DNA from: UBA1268 sp965662195
GTDB lineage: Bacteria; Planctomycetota; Planctomycetia; Pirellulales; UBA1268
Assembly (NCBI GenBank): GCA_965662195.1
Contig: CBFIHA010000089.1
Span: 1 to 15,574, forward strand
Length of the DNA stretch: 15,574 nt
Direction: 5' to 3'
The notes below the pieces were generated by a model. That model saw only the letters and a program-made list of their open reading frames with translations. It was not told where the DNA came from and did no database searches. Each line of letters starts with the position of its first letter. Position 1 is the first letter of the stretch. A program made the position numbers and the translations under genes. Positions 1-6,576 of the stretch are shown here, one piece after another.

Positions 1-318
1 GGGGCCGACCTGGGGGCTGCCCGCAGCCACAGTGAAGAGACCGCCCGTGAGATCGACGAGGAGGTTCGGCGGATCATCGACTCTTCGATCGAGCAGGTCC
101 GGCAGATTCTGGAGACCCGACGGGCTTCCCTGGAGGCGGTCACCAGCCGGCTGATCGAGACGGAGGTGATCGATGGGGTCGACCTGAAAGAGATCGTCGA
201 AACCACCAGTGGCAAGCCCCAACTGGTACCCGGCACGGCGGCCGAACGCCGGGCGACCGCCAGCAAGCAGGCGGCGGAAACCGAGTCCGAACCCCCCGCC
301 GACGCCGCCGGGCAATAG
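1..318 (+). CDS. ftsH: ATP-dependent zinc metalloprotease FtsH, C-terminal part (5' end outside window)
   Basis: Frame 1 is open from the first base to TAG at 316-318, giving 105 residues without a start, so the gene is cut by the window edge. The early residues include SEETAREIDEEVRRIID followed by a long helix (SIEQVRQILETRRASLEAV) and LIETEVIDGVDLKEIVE. This is the typical end of the M41 peptidase domain of FtsH, the membrane-anchored AAA+ protease that degrades damaged membrane proteins and short-lived regulators. In E. coli it also controls LpxC turnover, which would fit lipid A genes nearby, but that link is only inference. The ATPase module, HExxH zinc site and membrane helices lie upstream of the window. 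The last 35 residues are a polar, Ala/Glu/Pro-rich tail typical of a variable FtsH C-terminus. Confidence 0.9.
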   Translation, partial: GADLGAARSHSEETAREIDEEVRRIIDSSIEQVRQILETRRASLEAVTSRLIETEVIDGVDLKEIVETTSGKPQLVPGTAAERRATASKQAAETESEPPADAAGQ

Positions 319-348
319 CCGGCTGCACAACCGGTGAGACCGACACAG

Positions 349-366
349 CCTGCGTCGTCGCGCAGG
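349..366 (+). terminator. possible hairpin terminator after ftsH
   Basis: A 6-bp perfect stem (CCTGCG / CGCAGG) with a TCGTCG loop lies 30 bases after the ftsH stop codon. It is followed by TGGTTTC rather than a clear T-run, so it could be a weak or Rho-assisted terminator, or chance pairing in GC-rich DNA. Confidence 0.25.
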
Positions 367-465
367 TGGTTTCAGTCGGGGCAGCCGGATGGCCGATAAC
401 CCAGGGGCTGCGGACTCAAGGAATGTTCGTGGCGACGAGACACCTTGAGGCCCAGTGGTGGCACC

Positions 466-678
466 ATGTGGAAGAGTCTGTTTCTGGCGGCGGGAATTTT
501 TGCCACGCTGGTCGGGATCGAGCTACTATTTATTGATTCGGCCGTGATCGTGCCATTGGCCGGCGACGGGAGCAGAACCGTCTCTGCCCCCGAATGGGCT
601 CCTTGGCTGCTGATCTCGGTCGGGGCGATCACAATCCTAAACCTCTGCACCCTGCCCCGCGGGCTGATCAAGGAGTGA
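466..678 (+). CDS. small two-helix membrane protein, function unknown
   Basis: A 70-residue protein starting at ATG 466; the frame also runs back to a TTG at 445, but the ATG places the first hydrophobic helix at the N-terminus. There are two hydrophobic segments. The first is residues 4-24 (SLFLAAGIFATLVGIELLFI) and could be a membrane anchor. The second is around residues 46-62 (WLLISVGAITILNLCTL). A short polar segment lies between them, and the C-terminus is basic (PRGLIKE). The size and pattern suggest a small inner-membrane protein. I do not recognise a named family and assign no function. It lies between ftsH and the DCC-family gene on the same strand, with 48 bases to the next gene, so the two may be cotranscribed. 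Confidence 0.65.
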   Translation: MWKSLFLAAGIFATLVGIELLFIDSAVIVPLAGDGSRTVSAPEWAPWLLISVGAITILNLCTLPRGLIKE

Positions 679-726
679 GCCGGCCATCGCGGTGGGGCTC
701 AAACCTGACAGCCATGCACCGCCCCA

Positions 727-1125
727 ATGACCATCACGCAGAAGAAGCCTGACCGCGACACCGTGCTCTATGACGGTCAGTGTCGGTTCTGTCGTGGCCA
801 GATCGGTATCCTCCGGCGGCTCGACTGGTGGCGTCGGCTGCAGTTCACCTCGCTCCACCACCCGAGTGTGGCGGAAGATTTCCCCGAGCTTCCAACGGCC
901 CGGCTGCGCGAGGAGATGGTGGTGATCGATCAAGCTGGCCGGGCCCGCGGCGGTGCCGAGGCGGTTCGCTATCTGACCCGACGAATGCCGCCGCTTTGGC
1001 CGCTGGCGGCGCTGTTCCACATTCCCGGCTCGCTGCCGCTCTGGCGGTGGCTCTACGCCTTCGTGGCGAAGCGACGGCTGCTCATCGCCGGCCGCTGTGA
1101 TGACGGCAACTGCCGGATTCCGTAA
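727..1125 (+). CDS. DCC-family (DUF393) thiol-disulfide oxidoreductase-like protein
   Basis: A 132-residue protein. The N-terminus holds the diagnostic motif YDGQCRFC (about residues 15-22), the 'DCC' or DUF393 signature of a thioredoxin-fold group with a CxxC pair. Later features typical of the family are a residue block predicting a mid-protein strand (EEMVVIDQAGRARGGAEAVRYL), the hydrophobic stretch PLWPLAALFHIPGSLPLWRWLYAFVAKRR, and a Cys-containing end (CDDGNCRI). Family length is usually 110-150, so it looks complete. Members are presumed redox proteins, but substrates are unknown. No strong ribosome-binding site precedes the ATG; an earlier ATG at 714 is out of frame. The gene converges on the methyltransferase gene, with only 16 bases between the two stops. 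Confidence 0.85.
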   Translation: MTITQKKPDRDTVLYDGQCRFCRGQIGILRRLDWWRRLQFTSLHHPSVAEDFPELPTARLREEMVVIDQAGRARGGAEAVRYLTRRMPPLWPLAALFHIPGSLPLWRWLYAFVAKRRLLIAGRCDDGNCRIP

Positions 1126-1141
1126 CCCAACAGGCCGCAGT

Positions 1142-1903
1142 TCACTCTTTGGTGCGGCCGAAGAACATCAGGTGCTGCCAGGGCAGTTTGTCAAACTCCC
1201 GCACGAGTGCGAAGCCGTTCGGCTCCAACTCCTGCTTCACCTGGGCCTTGGTCATCTTGTGCAGCGGTTTGATCGGCACGGCCAGATCCTCACCACGAAA
1301 CTCGGCCAGCACAATCTGGCCATCGGGACGCAGGCTTTCACGAATCCGGGCCAGCATCAGTTCTGGGTGCGAGAACTCATGGTAGACATCGACGCAGAAG
1401 ACGAGGTCGACTGCGCCGGCCGGCAGCCGCGGGTCGATCACCGTGCCGAGGACCGGCCGGATATTGAACAGCTTGGCCTGTCGGGCCCGGGCCACCAGCA
1501 GCCGCAGCATCTCCGGCTGAATATCGACGGCGTAAACAGTGCCTTCCGGTCCCACCCGCCGGGCCAGTTCCAGCGTGTAAAAGCCGTTGCCGCAGCCGAG
1601 GTCACAGACGGTCTGGCCCGGCTCGAGTTGGAGCGCTTCCAGCAGCATCCGGCAGTCCTCCTCCCGCTGCCGGCTCTCCCGGACGAGCCAGGGGGCCCCG
1701 GTGTAGTGCATCGTCTGCGCAATTTCCCGGCCCAGGTAGTGGGTCCGCGGCGGCGGAATCTCGGCACTGCGATCGATCCGCAGGTCGATCTGCAGCGGCC
1801 GGAGGGGGCGGGCAGGATCGGGCTCGGCGGCAGCGACAACGCCTGCCAGAACAACAAGCTGGCAGATGACCGTGCAATACATCTGGTGGGCAGGAGTTTT
1901 CAT
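1142..1903 (-). CDS. SAM-dependent methyltransferase with an N-terminal signal peptide
   Basis: A 253-residue protein if started at ATG 1903. The frame stays open to 2164, but that extension runs into lpxI and precedes the hydrophobic N-terminus. Residues 1-27 look like a secretion signal: a hydrophobic core (VICQLVVLAGVVAAA) and a small-residue cleavage site before EPDP. The class I Rossmann SAM-binding motif follows at about 99-107 (VCDLGCGNG), then the acidic loop (YAVDIQPEM), a strand with CVDVYHEFSHPE, and LRPDGQIVLAEFRGED. The C-terminal part contains PIKPLHKMTKAQ and DKLPWQHLMFF. The substrate is unknown. A methyltransferase beyond the cytoplasmic membrane is odd because SAM is cytoplasmic; the hydrophobic segment might instead be an uncleaved anchor. 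It lies 46 bases downstream of lpxI on the same strand and is probably in the same transcript. Confidence 0.82.
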   Translation of the reverse strand: MKTPAHQMYCTVICQLVVLAGVVAAAEPDPARPLRPLQIDLRIDRSAEIPPPRTHYLGREIAQTMHYTGAPWLVRESRQREEDCRMLLEALQLEPGQTVCDLGCGNGFYTLELARRVGPEGTVYAVDIQPEMLRLLVARARQAKLFNIRPVLGTVIDPRLPAGAVDLVFCVDVYHEFSHPELMLARIRESLRPDGQIVLAEFRGEDLAVPIKPLHKMTKAQVKQELEPNGFALVREFDKLPWQHLMFFGRTKE

Positions 1904-1949
1904 GCCCGAAAGTCTACCGCCTGCAGGCAGCCACTCGCTAATGGTCGGC

Positions 1950-2885
1950 TCAGGCTGCGTCGTACCGTGGCTGTTCCAGCAGTGGCACGCCAGCCACGTC
2001 GAAGCAGCTGACAATCGAGATGCCGCAGCGGCCGGCATAGTGAACAAGCTGCTCGCGATCGACCAGAATCGTCTTACCCGCCTCGATTGCCAGGACCTTC
2101 CCGCCGGCGGCCCGGATCGACTGCAGGGTGCCAATACCGATCGTCGGCATGTCAAACCGCTCATCCTGCTGCGGCTTGGCCACCTTCACCACCGTGATGC
2201 CGCCGGAGCGACAGAGCTGCCCCGCCCGCCGGATGCAGGCGTCGGTGCCCTCGATCGCCTCCAGGGCCAGCGGCGCCCGGTTCTTCACCACAACCGTCTG
2301 GCCGATGTCGAGCCGGCCGAGTTCCTTGGCCAGCTTCCAGCCGAAGGCGACGTCAGCCATCCGCTGCTTCGAGAGCGGCCGACCGGCCAGCACGCCACTC
2401 GTGGCAAGCAACTCGGGGGCGAAGTCGGTCGCTGGGCAGATTCGTACCCCAGCCCGATCAAAGCTGGCGGCAATCGCCCCGAGTAGCGAATCGTCGCGGT
2501 TGTCCATCCGCCGGCTGACAACATGTGGCCAGAAGGTCTTCAGGCCCTTCCAGTCGGGCAGATGCCACAGCCAGCCAAAGCGACGGAAGAGCTTCTTCTT
2601 GTGGATCTTGCCAGCCATCGTGGCCCGCAGCACCCCGTGCCGCTGGAAGAATTCGATCGCCTTGCCGATCTCGGCCACGCCCACCTCGCCGTAGACATCG
2701 GCCAGCGGCTCGAGGCACTCCTCGGCATGGTGCCGGATGGTGAGAATGGCGACCCGGCCACCCCGACGGTGGATTGCCTCGGCAGTGGCAATCGGGAATC
2801 GGCCCCAGCCGGCCAGGATACCGATCAGCTCACCGTCGAGCGACGGGGCCAGGGCGACGGAATCTGCAGGTGCCACAGCATTCAT
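1950..2885 (-). CDS. lpxI: UDP-2,3-diacylglucosamine pyrophosphatase LpxI (DUF1009)
   Basis: A 311-residue protein that matches the LpxI/DUF1009 layout. The N-terminal domain begins IGILAGWGRFPIATAEAIHRRG and contains the basic MAGKIHKKKLF segment near residues 89-99. The C-terminal domain contains VVVKNRAPLALEAIEGTDA, RRAG and the end segment PTIGIGTLQSIRAAGGKVLAIEAG. The Asp in EGTDA is residue 215 and is likely the counterpart of the conserved catalytic Asp of Caulobacter LpxI. The enzyme hydrolyses UDP-2,3-diacylglucosamine to lipid X and UMP at the cytoplasmic side of the membrane, replacing LpxH of E. coli. The start ATG at 2885 is 27 bases after the lpxD stop, so the genes are probably cotranscribed. 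The protein is slightly longer than usual (about 270-290) because of about 17 extra N-terminal residues. Confidence 0.92.
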   Translation of the reverse strand: MNAVAPADSVALAPSLDGELIGILAGWGRFPIATAEAIHRRGGRVAILTIRHHAEECLEPLADVYGEVGVAEIGKAIEFFQRHGVLRATMAGKIHKKKLFRRFGWLWHLPDWKGLKTFWPHVVSRRMDNRDDSLLGAIAASFDRAGVRICPATDFAPELLATSGVLAGRPLSKQRMADVAFGWKLAKELGRLDIGQTVVVKNRAPLALEAIEGTDACIRRAGQLCRSGGITVVKVAKPQQDERFDMPTIGIGTLQSIRAAGGKVLAIEAGKTILVDREQLVHYAGRCGISIVSCFDVAGVPLLEQPRYDAA

Positions 2886-2912
2886 CGAGGTGCCGCTTAT
2901 TTCCCAAGCCCC

Positions 2913-3983
2913 TCAGGCGGCCCGCCAGGTCGTGTCACCGTGACCGCCTTCGTGCAGCTGCTCCAACTCCTCAACCCGCTTGAGCAGCTGCTTGACCTGC
3001 TTCCGCATCTCCGGCAGCTTTGTCATCGACGCCAGCTGCAGCTTGCGTTCCTTCAGGTCAATGGCCGGCTCGCCGAGCACGGTCGTCTTGGCCGGGACAT
3101 CGTTGGCGACACCCGAACGGGCCCCGAGCACGGCACCGTCACCGATGTGGATGTGATCCCGCAGGCCGCACTGGCCGGCCATGATCACCCACTCACCGGT
3201 GCTGGTGCTGCCAGCCACACCAACCTGCGAGCAGATCATGTTGTGACTGCCGATGCGGCAGTTGTGGGCGATCATCACGAGGTTGTCGATCTTGGTGCCA
3301 CTGCCGATGGTGGTCGGGCCGTAAGTGCCCCGGTCGATGGTGCTGCCGGCGCCGACCTCGACCCGATCGCCCAGTTCGACCCAGCCGAGTTGGGCCGAGA
3401 GTTCCAGGCCGTCGGCAGCCGGCTTATAGCCAAACCCGTAGGCTCCGAGGACGGCGGCTGCGTGAATGATGCAGTCACGGCCGACGACGGTGTCTTCATA
3501 GAGAACGGCATTGGCAAAGATTGTTGTGCCCGGACCGATCCGGCAGCCGGCGGCCAGCCGCACCCCGGGGTGGATGATCACGCCCTCGGCCAGTTCCACG
3601 TCCGGTCCAACGACGGCCAGCGGGTGAATTTCGACATCGCCGGCCAACCGGGCGGAGGGATCGACCACCGCCTGTGGGCTGACCCCCTGACGACGCTCGC
3701 TGCGAGCGGGACGGAAGTGCCTGACAACTGCGGCAAAGGCGGCATGGACATCTCCGACTTCGATGGTCGGTCGGTCCTGCGGCCCGGCCCCTTCTGGCAC
3801 GATCGCCGCGGCAGCCCGGCTCCTGGCGAGGTTCGGCAGCCGGTCGAGCGCGTCGACGAGGGTAATCGCCTCGGTGGTGGCCGTCTCAAGCGTGGCAGCT
3901 GCTGAAACCTCTCGGGCTTCAGGCCCGGGGGTGACCAGCCGGCCGCCGACGAGTGTGGCGATCGTGGTGAGTGGAACCGGCAT
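2913..3983 (-). CDS. lpxD: UDP-3-O-(3-hydroxyacyl)glucosamine N-acyltransferase LpxD
   Basis: A 356-residue protein starting at ATG 3983, which is preceded by a strong GGGAGGAG ribosome-binding site. The open frame extends to 4112, but those 43 residues are Arg/Gly-rich and unlike LpxD. Residues 1-100 form the uridine-binding-type N-terminal domain (LTTIATLVGGRLV; ITLVDALDRL). From about 105 to 310 runs a left-handed beta-helix of hexapeptide repeats (e.g. VVGPDVELAEGVIIHPGVRL). The catalytic His is residue 240 in MIAHNCRIG, equivalent to E. coli His239. A C-terminal coiled coil (about 325-347, MRKQVKQLLKRVEELEQL) follows, as expected for the trimer. It transfers the N-linked hydroxyacyl chain in lipid A synthesis. 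lpxI follows after 27 bases, so consecutive parts of the pathway are linked. Confidence 0.95.
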   Translation of the reverse strand: MPVPLTTIATLVGGRLVTPGPEAREVSAAATLETATTEAITLVDALDRLPNLARSRAAAAIVPEGAGPQDRPTIEVGDVHAAFAAVVRHFRPARSERRQGVSPQAVVDPSARLAGDVEIHPLAVVGPDVELAEGVIIHPGVRLAAGCRIGPGTTIFANAVLYEDTVVGRDCIIHAAAVLGAYGFGYKPAADGLELSAQLGWVELGDRVEVGAGSTIDRGTYGPTTIGSGTKIDNLVMIAHNCRIGSHNMICSQVGVAGSTSTGEWVIMAGQCGLRDHIHIGDGAVLGARSGVANDVPAKTTVLGEPAIDLKERKLQLASMTKLPEMRKQVKQLLKRVEELEQLHEGGHGDTTWRAA

Positions 3984-4022
3984 GACAACTCCTCCCTCTG
4001 CGCGCGGATGGGCTCGCGGCCT

Positions 4023-4038
4023 CCGCCGACCGCGGCGG
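4023..4038 (-). terminator. GC-rich hairpin between the membrane-protein gene and lpxD
   Basis: A perfect 6-bp stem (CCGCCG / CGGCGG) with a 4-base loop lies just after the stop of the membrane protein and 40 bases before lpxD. There is no T-run on the minus strand, so it is more likely an RNA processing or attenuation hairpin, or chance, than a strong terminator. Confidence 0.2.
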
Positions 4039-4045
4039 CGGGAGA

Positions 4046-4579
4046 TTAGGCACCCGGCGATGCCTCCGCAAGGCCGGTCGGGGCCGAAACACCGCTTCGT
4101 GCCGCCTGCCAAAGCATTATCCCCGCGACACCCAGCCGGGCCGTCCAGAGGACGGTCCGAATCCAGTTACTTTCCACCAAAAAGCGGTGGGTCGCAGTAT
4201 CCCAGCCGGTGGAAAGCTGGAGATGGCAGGGCACCTGGAGAAAAAACGTGCTGGCCCAGATGCCCGCCAGCAGGCCCAGCCCCAGCGGTGGCAGCCAGGC
4301 AGCCACGCCCCGAGGCCGCCGGATGAGCAGCCAGGCAGCCACGCCCCCCTCGGCCAGCATTGGCGGAATGACGACCGGACCGGTCCGGTCACGATGGGCA
4401 AGCTCCCACCGGCCAAAGTCATCATGCGGCCAGCCCGCCATCATCGGATAGTGCACCAGTTGCACAAACCAGATCAGCCCGGTCATGAAGCCGGTGGCCG
4501 CCAACTGCACGAGCAAGAGCCGGAATCCAGCCCCTGGCCGCGAGCCGAGTTCAGCGGCAGCCTCACGGCGGGCGGTCAT
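4046..4579 (-). CDS. four-helix integral membrane protein, function unknown
   Basis: A 177-residue protein starting at ATG 4579; the frame is open to 4639, but only this start gives the ATGA overlap with the SDR stop (4576-4579), which suggests translational coupling. After a polar N-terminus there are about four hydrophobic helices: residues 20-42 (LLLVQLAATGFMTGLIWFVQL), about 70-83, about 87-108 (WLPPLGLGLLAGIWASTFFL) and about 138-156. Loops carry conserved-looking charged and His residues: VHYPMM near 43-48, AHRDRTGPVV near 61-70, and LQVPCHLQLSTGWD after helix 3. The arrangement of a His next to helix 1 and QVPxH after helix 3 recalls DUF1772-type four-helix proteins, but the similarity is loose and I assign no function. 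Confidence 0.75.
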   Translation of the reverse strand: MTARREAAAELGSRPGAGFRLLLVQLAATGFMTGLIWFVQLVHYPMMAGWPHDDFGRWELAHRDRTGPVVIPPMLAEGGVAAWLLIRRPRGVAAWLPPLGLGLLAGIWASTFFLQVPCHLQLSTGWDTATHRFLVESNWIRTVLWTARLGVAGIMLWQAARSGVSAPTGLAEASPGA

Positions 4580-5307
4580 GACCGGGACTTCAGATCGGCC
4601 AGACCACCATCGACACCGAGAACCTGTCCGGTCACCCACGAGTTTTGCGGGTCGAGCAGCCAGCAGACGGCCCGGGCCACATCTTCAGGCTCACCCAGCC
4701 GACCCAGCGGGTGCATTGCCACCGAGGCCTTCTCGGCGAGTTCACTGGCCAACAGCCCGGCGGAAAGCGGTGTGCGGACGAGCCCAGGGGCGACGGCATT
4801 GAAGCGGATCCGGGCCCGGGAGTAGGTGGCGGCCGCTGAGAGCGTCAGGCCGATCACGCCCGCCTTTGCAGCAGCCACCGCCTCATGGTTGGCCAGGCCA
4901 ATGCGGGCAGCGGCACTCGAAAGCAGCACGACAGAGCCGCCCGAAACCTTGAGCAGTCGGCCCGCCGTTCGCACCGTGTTGAACGCGGTGGTGAGATTGG
5001 CGGCAATCGTCGCCTGCCAATCCTCCGGCTGGGTCAGGTGGGCCGGCTTGAGCAGGATCGAGCCGACACAGTTGGTGATGCCGGTAAGCCCACCAAGTGC
5101 TTCTGTTGCAGCATCTGCACAGGCATCAACCGCGGCGGCATCGGTCGCCTCGGCGGCTGCCCAGCCAGCACTCAGTTTTGCCGCTGTTCCGGCGAGTCGT
5201 TCGGAGTTCCGACCGGCCAGAAAAACCCGGCCACCGCCGGCCACGATCTCGCGGGCAACAGCAGCACCAATGCCGCCGCTGCCACCGATCACCAGAACCT
5301 TTTGCAC
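4576..5307 (-). CDS. short-chain dehydrogenase/reductase (SDR) family protein lacking the catalytic Tyr
   Basis: A 243-residue Rossmann protein of normal SDR length. The NAD(P) glycine motif is at residues 8-14 (GGSGGIG), AGRNSERL follows strand 2, and the structural Asn is N104 (ANLTTAF). The catalytic Ser region is LLSSAAAR (about 129-136), and NAVAPGLVRTPL and VTGQVLGVDGG complete the C-terminus. At the catalytic YxxxK position the sequence reads NHEAVAAAKAG: Lys148 is present but the Tyr position (144) is Val. A classical proton-relay mechanism is therefore unlikely, and the protein may bind nucleotide or act in another way. Usual reaction type is NAD(P)H-linked carbonyl/hydroxyl conversion, but the substrate is unknown. 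The stop overlaps the next gene's start (ATGA), and the sigma gene lies 45 bases upstream. Confidence 0.85.
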   Translation of the reverse strand: MQKVLVIGGSGGIGAAVAREIVAGGGRVFLAGRNSERLAGTAAKLSAGWAAAEATDAAAVDACADAATEALGGLTGITNCVGSILLKPAHLTQPEDWQATIAANLTTAFNTVRTAGRLLKVSGGSVVLLSSAAARIGLANHEAVAAAKAGVIGLTLSAAATYSRARIRFNAVAPGLVRTPLSAGLLASELAEKASVAMHPLGRLGEPEDVARAVCWLLDPQNSWVTGQVLGVDGGLADLKSRS

Positions 5308-5324
5308 AGTCGATCACTCCCGGG

Positions 5325-5356
5325 GTAGCCCAGACTCACCGCATGCTCCGGGCTAC
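5325..5356 (-). other. inverted repeat at the end of the sigma-factor gene
   Basis: GTAGCCC at 5325-5331 pairs with GGGCTAC at 5350-5356, with an 18-base loop that spans the sigma/SDR gap. One arm covers the sigma stop codon. No T-run follows, so the hairpin may partly attenuate transcription into the SDR gene, or it may be chance. Confidence 0.25.
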
Positions 5357-6384
5357 AGCCAGTCACCAACCGTCTGCTCAAGGTGGGCTTCCTGAGCCAT
5401 CTCCCTTAGCTTCTCGATCGCTCGGGTCTGAATCTGCCGGATTCGCTCCTTGCACACACCCATCTCGATGCCGAGTTCCCGGAAGGTCTTGGGCTTGTCG
5501 CCATCAAAGCCGAACCGGGCCACGACGATCTGCTGCTCGCGGGGCTCAAGCTCATCGAGAAACTTCTCGAACAGACTCCGCAGATAGTCGACCTGACCGG
5601 GGGTGCAAACATCCTCATCCCGCGGCTCCTCCGATCGGTCCCGCACCGGCTCGTCGTCGGTGGCAAACCGGTTGCGATATTGCCGGCTCTTGTGCGAAAT
5701 GCGGAAGAAGTGCCGCTGGATCGCATAGGTGGCGTAGGTGCTAAAGCGGTTTCCAAGGGCGAAATTGAACTTCTCCACTGACCGCATCAGGGCGACGTTG
5801 CCCTCACTGATCAACTCGTCAAAGGAGTAACTCGGCTCATTGAACTTCTTGGCAATCGAGACCACCAGCCGGAGGTTCGAGGTGATCAGGATCGCCTTGA
5901 CCGTTTCGGCCTCGGCCAGCAGACCTTCTAAATGCTTCAGCTGCTTCATCGTGGCCCGCTTCGGGTCGAGCCGATCACGCTGCTGGAGAGCCTGGAACTT
6001 CAGCCAGTTCATCCGTCGGAAGTAGAACTGTTCTTCGTCTTTTGACAGCAGCCGCGTCTGATAGAGGCTGGCCAGATAGGGTGAGAGTGACCTGCCGGCC
6101 GCCGCCTGGGCCTCGGCAATGGACCGTTGCAGCGGCACCCGGGCGTCAGCGGGTGGCGTGCTGGCCAGCCGATCGGCGTCGGCTTCCAGAAAGACGTCAC
6201 CGCCGATGTACTCGATCATCCTGCCAAACAGAGCCTCTCGCTTGTTTGCCAGAATTGTGCGGCGACGCTTCTCAGCCGGAGTCAGCTGCTTTTGGGCCAG
6301 GCGGCTGACGACCTTGCCCGCTGATCCCGATGGCGAACGCGATTGGTTCTTCCGGGGCCGGCCCGGTTTGGCGAGGGCGATCAT
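5353..6384 (-). CDS. RNA polymerase sigma-70 family factor, divergent, without an obvious region 3
   Basis: A 343-residue protein whose ATG at 6384 is preceded by an AAAGGA ribosome-binding site. After a basic, low-complexity N-terminus (residues 1-50), a region 1.2-like stretch lies near 107-126 (LYQTRLLSKDEEQFYFRRMN). Region 2 runs from about 160 to 240 (NLRLVVSIAKKF; FDELISEGNVALMRSVEKFN; GNRFSTYATYAIQRHFFRIS). Region 4, about 278-330, carries the helix-turn-helix TFRELGIEMGVCKERIRQIQTRAIEKLRE. Only about 40 residues separate regions 2 and 4, so a normal region 3 (about 75 residues) appears to be missing. The usual aromatic WWI in region 2.3 is replaced by TYAI. It would direct RNA polymerase to its own promoter class, and it heads the block leading to lpxD-lpxI, which suggests possible envelope control (inference). 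Confidence 0.92.
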   Translation of the reverse strand: MIALAKPGRPRKNQSRSPSGSAGKVVSRLAQKQLTPAEKRRRTILANKREALFGRMIEYIGGDVFLEADADRLASTPPADARVPLQRSIAEAQAAAGRSLSPYLASLYQTRLLSKDEEQFYFRRMNWLKFQALQQRDRLDPKRATMKQLKHLEGLLAEAETVKAILITSNLRLVVSIAKKFNEPSYSFDELISEGNVALMRSVEKFNFALGNRFSTYATYAIQRHFFRISHKSRQYRNRFATDDEPVRDRSEEPRDEDVCTPGQVDYLRSLFEKFLDELEPREQQIVVARFGFDGDKPKTFRELGIEMGVCKERIRQIQTRAIEKLREMAQEAHLEQTVGDWL

Positions 6385-6576
6385 GGCTGCTGTCCTTTCT
6401 CACTGGGCGTCCTGGGGACGCCGTCGGTATCATTCATGCTATCCTGATAACCGCACCGCTCCCGCAGCGGTAACAGGCTGGTGAAAATTGGCCAGGGAAT
6501 TTGTTTGCGGGAGGCCTGAAAAGCGGTTTCCTCGGCAGGCAGCCCAGCTGTCCGTCCCCGCTCAGGAGTGCCCCCC
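6385..6576. promoter_or_regulatory. divergent intergenic region with hairpin (sigma gene / photolyase)
   Basis: 192 bases separate the divergent sigma gene and photolyase, so promoters for both must lie here or in adjacent DNA. The clearest structure is a perfect 6-bp hairpin at 6455-6471 (ACCGCT, loop CCCGC, AGCGGT), which could act as an operator or leader stem. I see no convincing -35/-10 pair on either strand. Confidence 0.35.

Noticed and set aside
1097..2011. 304-codon plus-strand frame opposite the methyltransferase gene
   Set aside because: It is the antisense shadow of the methyltransferase, which has clear SAM motifs.
2523..3905. 460-codon plus-strand frame opposite lpxI and lpxD
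   Set aside because: It is antisense to two strongly recognised genes, and its residues (many His/Gly/Asp/Gln) are typical of antisense frames in GC-rich DNA.
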